From: Pterois miles
Lineage: Eukaryota > Chordata > Actinopteri > Perciformes > Scorpaenidae
Direction of reading: 5' to 3'
DNA length: 64,000 nt
Assembly (NCBI GenBank): GCA_947000775.1
Contig: CAMQGK010000144.1
Coordinates: 12,539,001-12,603,000, forward strand
The first letter of the stretch is position 1. Every line of letters starts with the position of its first letter. The notes under the pieces are model-generated. The model did no database searches. It was given only the letters and a program-made list of their open reading frames with translations, and had not been told where the DNA came from. The position numbers and the translations under genes were made by a program. Below are positions 12,601-21,255 of this stretch, one piece after another.

Positions 12601-15600
12601 AAGAGACCTTTTTCACCACTTGTTTCATGAAATGGTGTCAACCAAATCTGGGATGTTCATGTTCAACGACTCTGAAACGCTGGCCTGGTTCCCCTCCACA
12701 GTAAGACTCCAAGTCCTCGTACGGGAACCACTGACCATTAAACCGTAGACTCAGGGTTCACTTTATTTAATGGAGTTCCTGCTAATGACGATAAGCAACA
12801 ATGGAACAATATGCAGTCAACACTGATTTTCATTGTCTCTACTCTCATCAATACAGGCAACAGAGGAGGACAAGGCCAACTTCTTCCTGTTTGGGTTTCT
12901 GTGTGGATTGGCCTTGTACAACAAGAGTATCATACACTTACCCTTCCCACTGGCTCTGTTCAAGAAGCTGCTCGGTGTGGAGCCGACGATGGAGGATATG
13001 ATGGAGTTCAGCCCAGGTGTTGGGAAGTCAGTATTCGTCTAAAATTAGTGATATAAAATTGTCATTTTAGATTGGTGCTTGAATATTAGGGCTGCACAAT
13101 TTTGAAAAAAATATGTAATTGTAAGTTTTTTGACTGATATTGCAATTGCAATATGATTTGAAATATTAGAGGGAATGATGATTTTTCACATCATTATTCT
13201 CATTTTCATTGAAAAACATATTAAAATGATTATAGTGTGATTTCTGTGGTGATCTGTACCAAACAAAGATGTTTTCCTGAGCCTGTAGAACATGATGTGT
13301 AGGTCAGGACAGCTGTGCAGCAACACAGTATTTAATTAAAAATGGTATTTTGACACACATTTTACCTTTAACTATTGTGATTTTAACAAATACTGCAATT
13401 TGAAAATTGCAGTAGACCATATTGTGATTTTGAAAAAAAAATGGAGTATTACTCAGTCCTGCAAATATTGAGTTGTTTATTTTATTTTTTTTAAGGAGTC
13501 TGCAGTACATCTTGGATTATGACGACGATGACCTAGAAAACCTGGACGTGTGTTTTTTGGTTGGTGTTTTCCTCTATAGGATAGCGAGTAATGTGCCTCA
13601 TTTAGGGCTGTCAACTGATTAAAATATTTAATTGCGATTAATCACATCGTCAATTTATCATGATTAATTGCAAATTGATTGCACATTTTATATATGGTCA
13701 AAATGTACCTTAAAGGGAGATTTGTCAAGTATTTAATACTCTTATCAACATGGGAGTTATTATTGGAAATCAATTAACACAAAACAATGACACATATTGT
13801 CCTGAAACCCTCACATGTACTGCATTTAGCATAAAACATGTGCACAAATCATAACATGATAACAAAGTCAGAGGTCAACAGACCTTTTGAAAATGTCCAT
13901 GTCAGTTTGGAGCGTTATTTCGTCTCCTTAGAAACAAGCTGCACATGGCTGGTATCAATGGATTCCTGATGATTTCTAGTTTCATATAATGCTAGGATCT
14001 CCAGTCTAGCTTTAAGCCTACTTGTGTAATTATTGTGTTAACTTTGATAGCCTTAGCCTCATTTATCTTTCTTACAGTATTCCAAAGGTTTTGCAGGGTT
14101 ACCACTAACCTCATCTCTTTCGTAATCGATCAACAGATTAACTGGGATGGGGCAGAGGTTGACCTTGACGCCCAAAATCCTGGAAAAGCAGTGACGGGTC
14201 AAAATAAGTAAGACATTAAAAATGCTTAAGTCAAAGTTGTGTATGTGACCTGTACCCAGATCAGCTCTGTCTCAGAGAAATGTTGGTCGAATTTAAGCTT
14301 GAATCTGCTAAACAGGAAGGAGTTTGTGGATGCCTACGTGAATCATGCCTTCAACACATCAGTGGAGGGTGTGTTTCAGGAGTTCAAGCGAGGCTTCTTC
14401 CAGGTGTGTGACCGAGATCTGGTGAAGCTGTTCCAACCAGCGGAGCTGCAGGGAGTGCTGGTGGGCCAAGACGTCTATGACTGGGCAAAACTAAAACAGG
14501 TACAGATCCAAACTCCAGCTCCTCACTGTAACTGAGTCACCACATCTTCACATGCTTGATATTACAATGATTTTTTTTTTTTTATCACTTAAATTAGAAC
14601 ACAGATTGGGAGTTTTCTTTCAGCTACCCCACCATACAGATGTTTTGGGAGGTTTTTGATGAACTCACTGAAGACCAGAGGAAAGATTTCCTTTGTGAGT
14701 ATTGTTAACAGCTTTTCATTGTGGAAGTCTTTAACCGACCAAGACGAAAAGACCAACAGGAAAACATATTTCATGTTACAATTAACATCGCAGGTACATT
14801 TGGGGCAGTTGCCCACTTTACTCAAAGTAGAAGAGTATAGAAGCAGGTGCTTTTTTGAAATCAGCAGCTAGATGGCGCTGCAGTAGCACTGCTGCCATTT
14901 TGGACTGAATGTGCATCAGACCCACCGGACTGCACCGGCCTGCACGCTCATATAACACATCTGGATCTGCCGGCTTCCTGCTAGCTGTCTGCACCTGTAA
15001 TGATGGATGTATTGACTGTAATTCATTACTTTTATTATCTTATAATACACCCCTGGGCTGTATGTTGTCAGTCTGTGCCATGGTGGATGTATTAACGTCT
15101 CTTCCTAAACAACCGGCAATTGGCCAGTCGCTAGTAGTGCTAGTAGCATGACATAAACACAATTTAATATAGTTACAGGCTGTTTACTAAAGCACAGGAC
15201 AAAACCTCTTATGCATCCATGGTCTGTGGTCAGTTGAACATTGATTTTGGATCTTTGACATGAAAAAAACTGAAATTACTCTCAGTCTTTGTCCTGGATT
15301 TTTCCAACTTACATTTATGTCCATCACTCACTTTCTCTGGGAAGGGTCCAGACAAAAAAGTTTGATGATTAAATAACTAAGTAAACAGTTATAATAGTAT
15401 GCATATTTATGATATTTTCATTGTTCAATACAGGCCATTTTGGTAGAGGTTAAATATTATACTTTCTAGGCAGATGTTTCAGTGGCGTGTGGTAGTCGCT
15501 TTCAGTCCGAAATGGCGGAGGCGGCGCTTTGCTGCTGAGCGCTGATGTTGCAATGGAACGAACAATTGACTTTCACATCTTATCAATATATCTATGGCTT

Positions 15601-16090
15601 TACCTGCACACCTTTACTTCCCCCCTCACCACAAAAAATGCCTCCTACTTTGACACTGAAGGTTGTCAAGTCAAGCTGATGATGAGTAGAGAAGAGAAAA
15701 ATGTAATCTAATGTTGTATCATTATTGATAGTTATCATGCATCCATTTAAATGGATAAACAGAGGACCTACCGTAGCTGCTATGGCTGAGTAGATGATGC
15801 TGATGTCCAAATACAGACAAAAACTAACTTGAAGATGCCTACATTTCCTCCATGGGTGTTCTTCAGGGTTCCTGACTGGTTTTAGGAGGGTTCCTATTCT
15901 TGGCATGGACCAGGTCAAGATGAAGGTTCGACTGACGCAAGTCCAGAGTGGTCAGCATTACGATCAGCACTTCCCTGAGGCTCTGACATGTCACTCTATT
16001 CTGTACCTGCCGTTATACTCATCCAAGGAGATCATGCGAGACAGGCTGACGGAGGCCCTGATAACAGAGAGGGGGTTTTCCATGAGATGA
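3242..16090 (+). CDS. Small HERC E3 ligase (RCC1-like repeats plus HECT domain), HERC5/6-like
   Basis: HECT-type E3 ligase that passes ubiquitin, or in the HERC5 branch ISG15, from an E2 to substrates through a thioester cysteine; cytosolic in known relatives. I assembled 22 exons: 3242-3660, 3807-3883, 4435-4656, 4750-4841, 6078-6208, 7087-7211, 7419-7495, 8216-8334, 8445-8492, 8578-8683, 8817-9012, 11204-11352, 11506-11622, 11727-11825, 12268-12420, 12560-12700, 12857-13026, 13496-13559, 14137-14207, 14316-14499, 14598-14694, 15867-16090. They give 1026 residues. The start MFSWGEDCQRGF is typical of small HERCs and has A at -3. RCC1 signatures (WGQDSRGQLGLG, WGRNHCGQLGLG, FGSGQYGQLGH, FGCGEQGQLGH) lie at about residues 170-340; the first blade is degenerate. 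The HECT domain spans about 705-1026 with Cys994 in EALTCHSILYLP. Human HERC5 is 1024 residues, also with Cys994. Exact orthology (HERC3, 5 or 6 type) is not settled. The exon 12 donor (AAT|GTTGGT) is the least certain junction. Confidence 0.93.
4040..4225 (+). repeat. Fragment of the GGGCTGTCAA transposon family (family A)
   Basis: The block CAGAAACCCTCACAGGT..GCATAAAAAATATGCTC..CATAACATGGCAAACT followed by GTGCTGACTTGACTATGAC is shared with the copies at 13602-14052 and 20362-20800, and reversed at 31390, 48180 and 49895. Both ends are missing here. Confidence 0.6.
4298..4340 (+). repeat. (AAT)n microsatellite
   Basis: About 14 AAT units with minor interruptions, in the HERC intron before exon 3. 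Confidence 0.9.
5075..5235 (+). repeat. Fragment related to the 38.5-kb foldback element
   Basis: The stretch CATTAATTCATTGATAAAATG..CATAAATTGATATTTCTGTTT..TTTGCTTATTTA closely resembles the left arm of the palindrome at 38483-39276. It lies in the large HERC intron between exons 4 and 5. AT-rich sequence continues to about 5470. Confidence 0.5.
5471..5836 (+). repeat. Dispersed teleost retroelement 3' end (family L)
   Basis: The block runs from CCGCTTTTCCCGTTAGGGGT through GGAGCCGATCCCAGCTGGC, CACCCTGGACAGGTCGCCAG and CTTTGGACTGTGGGAGGAAG to GGCGGCAGCGCTAACCACTG. The order is typical of an abundant fish LINE 3' region. Related pieces lie reversed at 16605-16800 and forward at 51725-51870. 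The open frame across it is a by-product. Confidence 0.75.
6228..6592 (+). mobile_element. Non-autonomous DNA transposon, TTTAAAGGTCCCATATT family (family B)
   Basis: It starts TTTAAAGGTCCCATATTG, 20 bases after the donor of HERC exon 5, and carries the family's TATTATAAAGCAGGTCTAGG block. A complete copy is at 17935-18443 and others are at 53640-53960 (reverse) and 57470-57842. The right end here is degraded. Confidence 0.65.
6624..6664 (+). repeat. (ATT)n microsatellite
   Basis: About 14 perfect ATT units, in the HERC intron between exons 5 and 6. Confidence 0.9.
7496..8215 (+). other. AT-rich HERC intron 7, no gene seen
   Basis: About 720 bases of very AT-rich sequence between exons 7 and 8 with many TATAAT, AATTA and TTAACTT runs. 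I found no coding exon, clear transposon end or RNA gene in it. Confidence 0.6.
9014..9462 (-). mobile_element. LINE relic (RT C-terminal remnant and 3' tail) abutting HERC exon 11
   Basis: On the minus strand a short frame reads FNISSWYNALITKHK, then KLTQIIMQAGKII, which resembles the C-terminal end of L2/CR1-like teleost LINE reverse transcriptases. The 3' end follows as GACAAATTTCTGTTACC..AATAAAGTTTATC and a TTATC run. On the plus strand that run is GATAA repeats beginning at the donor of HERC exon 11 (9013). It is a degraded, 5'-truncated insertion. Confidence 0.6.
9470..9775 (-). mobile_element. tRNA-derived SINE with LINE-like tail (minus)
   Basis: Read on the minus strand, the head GGGGGCTGCAGTAGCTCAGT carries a box A-like TAGCTCAGTCCG and a box B-like GGTTTGAGTCCC. 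The body includes CAGTGCCCAAGAGG in plus orientation, and the 3' end is CCCTACGGGGATTAATAAAG with a TTATC run. The tail matches the LINE-type tails at 463 and 1916, as expected for a SINE mobilised by a partner LINE. A second copy is at 60618-60955. Confidence 0.75.
9950..10735 (+). repeat. Long interspersed repeat, copy 1 (HERC intron 11)
   Basis: About 780 bases starting near AGATGGCGCTGCAGTAGCAC, through CATCAGACCCACCGGACTGC and CCATGGTGGATGTATTAACG, to GCTGATGTTGCAATGGAAC. A similar copy in the same orientation lies at 14855-15595 in the last intron of the same gene. No protein-coding capacity or clear terminal repeats were seen. Confidence 0.7.
11115..11133 (+). repeat. Short (TCTA)n microsatellite
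   Basis: Four to five TCTA units, about 70 bases before the acceptor of HERC exon 12. Confidence 0.7.
11880..12000 (+). repeat. Fragment of the GGGCTGTCAA family (family A)
   Basis: GGCAGTGTGCTGACTTGACT followed by ATGACATGCCC and CATGTGATTATCAT matches the internal part of family A. A degenerate AAT-rich stretch follows to about 12110. Confidence 0.5.
13086..13460 (+). mobile_element. hAT-like non-autonomous transposon relic
   Basis: It starts TTAGGGCTGCACAATTTTGA and contains repeated ATATTGTGATTTTGAAAA and TGCAATTTGAAAATTGCAG motifs. It ends near ACTCAGTCCTGCAAATATTG, whose reverse complement partly mirrors the left end. AGGGCTGCACAAT-type ends are common in teleost hAT-like repeats. It fills the HERC intron before exon 18. 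Confidence 0.5.
13602..14052 (+). mobile_element. DNA transposon copy, GGGCTGTCAA family (family A)
   Basis: It starts TTTAGGGCTGTCAACTGATT and AAAATATTTAATTGCGATTAA, continues through the family's CTGAAACCCTCACATGTACT block, and ends near AACTTTGATAGCCTTAG. Several other copies in the window, in both directions, share this core. It lies in the HERC intron between exons 18 and 19. Confidence 0.7.
14855..15595 (+). repeat. Long interspersed repeat, copy 2 (last HERC intron)
   Basis: Same order of blocks and orientation as 9950-10735 (AGATGGCGCTGCAGTAGCAC, CATCAGACCCACCGGACTGC, CCATGGTGGATGTATTAACG, TGATGTTGCAATGGAACGAA), with small deletions. It fills most of the intron before the exon that carries the catalytic cysteine. 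Confidence 0.7.
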
Positions 16091-16336
16091 TGGTTCCACA
16101 GCTGCTGGACTCAAGTGTGTACTGTATCTGTGCTGGGAAGGGGTTTACTTTAGGATCAGTTTTCCTGAGGTAGCCCTCAGGATTAAAACTAAATCACTGC
16201 ACTGAATGCACATGACTTGACATTGTAAGAGTGTACTTTTGAAAAGGGTGACGAAAAAGCAGCATTTGCAATCATTCCTTCTTAGCAACATTATGATTTA
16301 GAAGCATAACAAAAGGCACTTTCAAATTCTATGTGA

Positions 16337-16337
<1 letters not shown>

Positions 16338-16386
<49 letters not shown>
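16338..16386 (+). repeat. (ATT)n microsatellite
   Basis: About 16 ATT units, roughly 250 bases after the HERC stop codon and possibly within its 3' UTR. Confidence 0.9.
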
Positions 16387-16388
<2 letters not shown>

Positions 16389-16424
16389 AATGTGTTAGGT
16401 ATGTTATGTTGCATTATGTTTTTG

Positions 16425-16605
16425 GGTTGTCAATCCATCCGTCCGGCCATCTTTCCCATTCTCATAAATGCAATATCGGAGGGACGCTTTGCGTTAATTT
16501 CTCAAAATTACCAGAAACATCCATTTAGACTCAAGGATGCGATGATTACATTTTGGTGGTCAAAGGTCAAGGTCACTGTGACTTAACAAACACGTTTTTG
16601 GCCAT
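16425..16605 (+). repeat. Interspersed repeat fragment
   Basis: The stretch with TTAATTTCTCAAAATTACCA, GGTCAAAGGTCAAGGTCACT and TTTTTGGCCATAACTC looks like a dispersed fish repeat from memory of similar sequences. No second copy occurs in the window. Confidence 0.35.
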
Positions 16606-16800
16606 AACTCCGGCTTCCTCCCACAGTCCAAAGACATGCTGTTTAGGTTAATTGATGACTCTAAATTGCCCGTAGGTGTGGATTTGAGGGTGAATGGTTG
16701 TCTGTCTCTATGTTGTCTGTCTCTATGTGCCCTGTGATGGACTGGCGACCTGTCCAGGGTAAACCGCGCCTTCGCCCAATGCCAGCTGGGATCGGCTCTT
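16605..16800 (-). repeat. Retroelement 3' end (family L), reversed
   Basis: CTTCCTCCCACAGTCCAAAG, CTCTAAATTGCCCGTAGG, GACTGGCGACCTGTCCAGGG and CCAATGCCAGCTGGGATCGG are the reverse complement of the block at 5471-5836. Confidence 0.75.
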
Positions 16801-16827
16801 TGTTGTCATACCATGTAACCGTGGTCA

Positions 16828-16833
16828 ATAAAA
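16828..16833 (+). terminator. Candidate poly(A) signal of the HERC gene
   Basis: AATAAA lies 738 bases after the HERC stop, just past the reversed retroelement. It is the clearest canonical hexamer I noticed between the stop and 17 kb, but usage is unproven. Confidence 0.3.
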
Positions 16834-17802
16834 GAAACATTAACAACGTACATTTGTCACATGTAAATTTGTAATTTTTTGAAAATCTGCAACGTTGCCT
16901 TTTCACTGAGGTACACTGAGCTTTCCTGCAGATGAAAAATGAATGTACACAGGTTTACTTCTCACCTACACAAAGTATGTACTATGTGTTTATATGACAC
17001 AGATGCAATCATTCATAGTTTGACCATTAGATGGCGCCAAAGTCAGACCATTTCAAATACTATTAGTGACTTTAAAGGTGCTCCATACCATATCCAGAAT
17101 ATTAACATAGCAGCAAACAACTATTGTCTATGTGAAGATATAGAGGAGTAACGTCTACCTGTGCAGCGACTTAAGTCACTCACACATGATGACATTGCCT
17201 GGCCAGCCTTGTGTGCCTTGAAGTGCATGTCCGTGCATGTGTGTGTGCCCCACTGGCTGGCTCATGGTCGCCGCCCTGCAATGCTATTCAGTGATTACAG
17301 CTGATAAATCTGTCCTGACTGGCAGTGCTGTTGCAGAAGCATATCACCCACCCGCCAGTTAACACTGTTATCTCTGTCAACACTTTTGCCATTTGTTGCA
17401 CTGTTAGCAGTCGCCATGTTGAGAGCCGATGAGAGGAAATGCTCCCAGTACCGTATTGAGCACCTTTAATGTTACAAAAACAAAAATACCTTTTAAGCTG
17501 CAGTGTAATTTATGGATTTAAACTGTGCAGATATAGGCCACTGACAAACTACTATGATAACTCCTCCATCTATTTTCTTCTGCTGATCCGGGGTCGGGTC
17601 ACGGGGCAGCAGGCTAAGCAGGGAATTCCAGACGTCCCTCTTCCCAGCAATGTTTTCTAGCTCTTCCTATGGGACCCTGATCCCCGCTTTACCTTCGGGC
17701 TCAGCCCCTTTCGAGTATAATAACACAAATACAACTTAAAGGAAACCTGAAAGGGAGTTCAGAAATCTGAAAACAGCCAGAAAACTCATTCAACAACAGG
17801 GC

Positions 17803-17925
17803 GGCAGTAGTTCAGTCTGTGGGGACTTGGCTTGGGAACCGGAGGGTCGGTGTGCCTCGGGTGATTTTGGCTTCTCTAAAATTGCCCTGTTGATGGACAA
17901 ATAAATCAAATGAAGAAGAAGAAGA
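17803..17925 (+). repeat. tRNA-like SINE head relic
   Basis: GGGCGGCAGTAGTTCAGTCT and GGGACTTGGCTTGGGAACCG match the head of the SINE copies at 9470 and 60618. The box B region is altered and the tail is replaced by a GAA-rich run. Confidence 0.5.
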
Positions 17926-17934
17926 CCGGATCAC

Positions 17935-18443
17935 TTAAAGATCCCATATTGTAAAAAGTCAGATTTTCATGTCTTTTATATTATAAAGCAGGTCTAGGTG
18001 CTATATAAATACTATGAAAATAATGAAATGCTCAATCCATGGAGAAATTCAGAAAGCCTGTATTTAGAAACTGTCTTTGAAATGAGCCATCAGGATTTCC
18101 TTAACTTTGTGATGTCACAAATATACAGTATTTACACCACTGCACGGTTTTAAACGATTCTGAATGTGTCCCAGTTTATTTCTGGCTACAGTATATGTGA
18201 ATGACATCAGCTGACAGGAAGTAAACTTGGACCCAAGCCGTTGCCCAGCAACGCAGTTCTGTTGCAACTCCATTGAAATGTGCTAAAATGGAGCATTTCA
18301 GACAGAGGGTAAATACAGGTATATCCAGACAGACCGTAGGAGGAAAATTAAGGGTTTTGAACATTAAAGCATGTCAACTTTCTCTTGCAGAACCATAAAA
18401 TATAAGTATGAATCTGAAAATGAGCTTGATATAGGACCTTTAA
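17935..18443 (+). mobile_element. Complete family B transposon with terminal inverted repeats
   Basis: The left end is TTAAAGATCCCATATTG and the right end is GATATAGGACCTTTAA, whose reverse complement TTAAAGGTCCTATATC mirrors the left end. The interior of about 470 bases has no open frame of note. This is the reference copy for the fragments at 6228, 53640 and 57470. Confidence 0.75.
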
Positions 18444-19149
18444 TCACACTGTTTTGTTCTTACTCTGCTTCCTTTGGTCTGAAAAGTGTGTGAATGCATG
18501 AGAGAAACCAAAACACTTCCTGAGGCCTGATGTGTGGGTTGCAGGTACTGAAAGAAAGAAAGGGACCACTAGATGGCTCCATTATTCTGCAGGTTTTCTG
18601 GTTAGATGAAACAAAGAGAAACTAGGATGAGATCATCCAGCAGACCAGCGCTGACTTTTCTATATAGCAAACCTTACAACCTACAGGATAACAGCAAAAA
18701 GACATTCAAGCCAAGAGTGTGAATGTCAATGTCAGGTGATGACATGTGGCATCAGATCAAATAAATTGACTTGGAAACAGACTAATAATAGAGAAACAAA
18801 AACTTACATTTAGGCTACATGATGAGGTCACTAGTAGACCTTAATATCTGATAGTGGGCTTATTTCCGTCTATAGGACACACGGTGTCCCCCTGGACATA
18901 GTATAGGAATGCTATATGAGTTTTCCTCAGGACATACCAGTGTGCAAGAACAAATAGGGGTATAAATAGAGACAACCTTGCTGGTCCATATTTCATTATT
19001 GAATTCCGGCCAAATGAATAAAGTAATTATCTCAGGAATGTCCGTTATTATGTTTGTTATGGCATAGCACATTGTGTCTCCCTGCTGTTTGGACAAAAAC
19101 ACGCATTAGTCAGTTTGTTATATAATTTCTTGGACTTCCGAGGCGTTCA

Positions 19150-19560
19150 TTCAGTCCTTTTCCTCTCCACTGCGCACCAGGACCAGAGGCTCGCACCCGC
19201 TGGCTGCTGCGCCGCGGGAGCGAGCCGGTGTGCATTGACGTCAGAAGGAGAGCTCGGACACACGCTACGCGTATGCGCGCGCACGATGATGCTCCGTCCC
19301 ACTCGATGTTCTGCGGAGCGGTGGAGCGCGCGGTCACACACACACACACACAGAGAGAGAGAGCTCGAGACTGTGGGTTGAATCGAGGCGGGCGGTCATG
19401 AGAAAAGTATGTTCCCACATGGACCGCGAACATGGAGTATTATGAAAGAGAGAGAGAAGGCGGTCGGTCTCCACGTCTGAACTGAGCGGCGACACCGAAG
19501 CAGGAGGACAGAACCGTTAGCTGAGCGGCTCGCGGGATATTTGCGCAACAATGGTAAGTT
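19150..19560 (+). promoter_or_regulatory. snrk: CpG-rich promoter region of snrk
   Basis: This is the most CpG-rich stretch of the window (CACCCGCTGGCTGCTGCGCC, ACGCTACGCGTATGCGCGCG and GGAGCGCGCGGTC) in otherwise AT-rich DNA. A short CA run follows at 19335-19351. It directly precedes the non-coding first exon of snrk, as expected for the CpG-island promoter of a widely expressed kinase. No TATA box is evident and the exact start site cannot be read off. Confidence 0.6.
19380..19553 (+). other. snrk: Probable non-coding first exon of snrk
   Basis: The purine- and CpG-rich leader ends CAACAATG|GTAAGT, a strong donor at 19554. The matching acceptor is CCTGCCAG|GCAACT, with the second exon starting at 21083. 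The left boundary is unknown and set only roughly. Splicing places an ATG exactly at the exon end and creates a six-codon upstream frame (see findings). Confidence 0.5.
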
Positions 19561-20066
19561 GGCACCGACTGTTTTCATCGGCAGCGTTTGTTTGGAGGTG
19601 TTGAGCAGCAGCCGGGAGGATGACTACATGCGTGTGAGCCGACCCGGGACTGCAGTTGAGGCCAAGTCGAGAACAACTGGCCTTTCCTGAAGAGTAGCAG
19701 CAGTCTGTTGGTACCTACGCAGTGTTTATGATCTGATTAAACTGTACAGCCAAGAATATCAGCGCGTTAACACGGTGAGGCCTGCTGCTGTGGCACACTG
19801 GGCTCAGGCAGGGAAGCTGTGAGGGGCTTTAAACTGCTGTTGTCTCTAATGGGAACAGCGATGCGGCCGTATAGTGATGAAGAAGTGGCGGTGATGAGGA
19901 TGAATAGGATGAAGATGACGGCAGTGAAGTTGGCAGCTGTAACTGTATTGATGATGAGGACCATATTGATGAAGATGATGATGGCAGATGAACTTGTTAA
20001 ACCTTAGGGGAGACCTGATGATGACATCACCAGGTCTAATGCCACCTTTTGACCCTCTTAGCCAAA

Positions 20067-20068
<2 letters not shown>

Positions 20069-20101
<33 letters not shown>
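20069..20101 (+). repeat. (CA)n microsatellite
   Basis: About 16 CA units in the first snrk intron. Confidence 0.9.
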
Positions 20102-20103
<2 letters not shown>

Positions 20104-20361
20104 ATACATACATTATGGTTTCCTGTTACAGTATTGATTTGGCATGCCATTTGTGCTGGATGGGTGTTATTTGAGAAACAAACAGCCCTCAACATCACAG
20201 ACAATGAAATATTATTTCACCCTCTACTGCTCAAACTGCACTAATAATAATAATAATAGTAATAATAAATTTATATCGTACAGAACTTTTCAAAACATGC
20301 TACAAAGTCCTTCACAAGATAATAAAGGCAGATAAATAAAGTCTAAGGTAAACTGTTACTT

Positions 20362-20800
20362 GTCCATAATTAATTGCGATTAATCACAAATTAGTGGCAC
20401 ATTTTTTTATCTGTTCAAAATGTACCTTAAAGGGAGATTTGGTAGGTATTTGATATTCTTATTCACATGGGAGTGGACAAATATGCCTGCTGCATGCAAC
20501 AAATGTATATATTATAGATCAATTAACAACACAAAACAATGACAAATATTGTCCAGAAACCCTCACAGGTACTGCGTTTAGCATAAAAAAAATGCTCAAA
20601 TCATAACATGGCAAACTCTACAGCTGTCAGTGTGCTGACTTGACTATGACTTGCCCCAAACTGCATGTGATTATCATATAGTGGGCATGTCTGTAAAGGG
20701 GAGACTGGTGGGTACCCAGAGAACCCATTTTAATCACATATCTTGAGGTCAGAGGTTAAGGGACCCCTTTGAAAATGGCCATGCCAGTTCTTCCTTGTCC
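20362..20800 (+). mobile_element. DNA transposon copy, GGGCTGTCAA family (family A)
   Basis: AATTGCGATTAATCACAAAT, CAAATATTGTCCAGAAACC, TGTAAAGGGGAGACTGGTGG and CCTTTGAAAATGGCCATG follow in the family order. The left terminal repeat is lost. It lies in the first snrk intron. Confidence 0.65.
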
Positions 20801-21255
20801 AAATTTAGCGCAAGAAAAAAAAAGTGCTTTTAAATGTTATATTAAAGGTGAATACAGATTTAGATGATTGAATAATGTATAATGGTATCATGTATAATCT
20901 TATATATCATTACTACTTAATTTAAACTTGCTCCGCTTCTGTCAAAAGATGTGAAATATCAATCTGGTCTAGTGCTTGAAAGGATGAGGCATTAGCAGCA
21001 GCTGACCTCATCTAAGCCCTTTTCCCTTCGGGCCATCATCATCATTTTGTCTCATTGTGTTGTCGTTTCTTTGTCCTGCCAGGCAACTCCCCATCAGTGA
21101 GGAACTGCTCTGCACCCCCCTCCTCCCTCTGTCCCCGACACCTTGACACAACTATTTCCCGTCTCCTTTTTCCTTTTGCCCCTCTCTCCATCTTTTCCTG
21201 AAGCCCTCCAGTTCAGTCCCTCCCCCTGCCTCTGAATCCCCTCTTTGATTCAAAC

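Larger units (their letters stand above)
16834..19150. other. Spacer between the HERC and snrk genes
   Basis: Apart from the SINE-like relic at 17803-17925 and the family B element at 17935-18443, I see no supported gene here. The sequence is moderately AT-rich, and open frames are short and lack splice or codon support. Confidence 0.6.
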
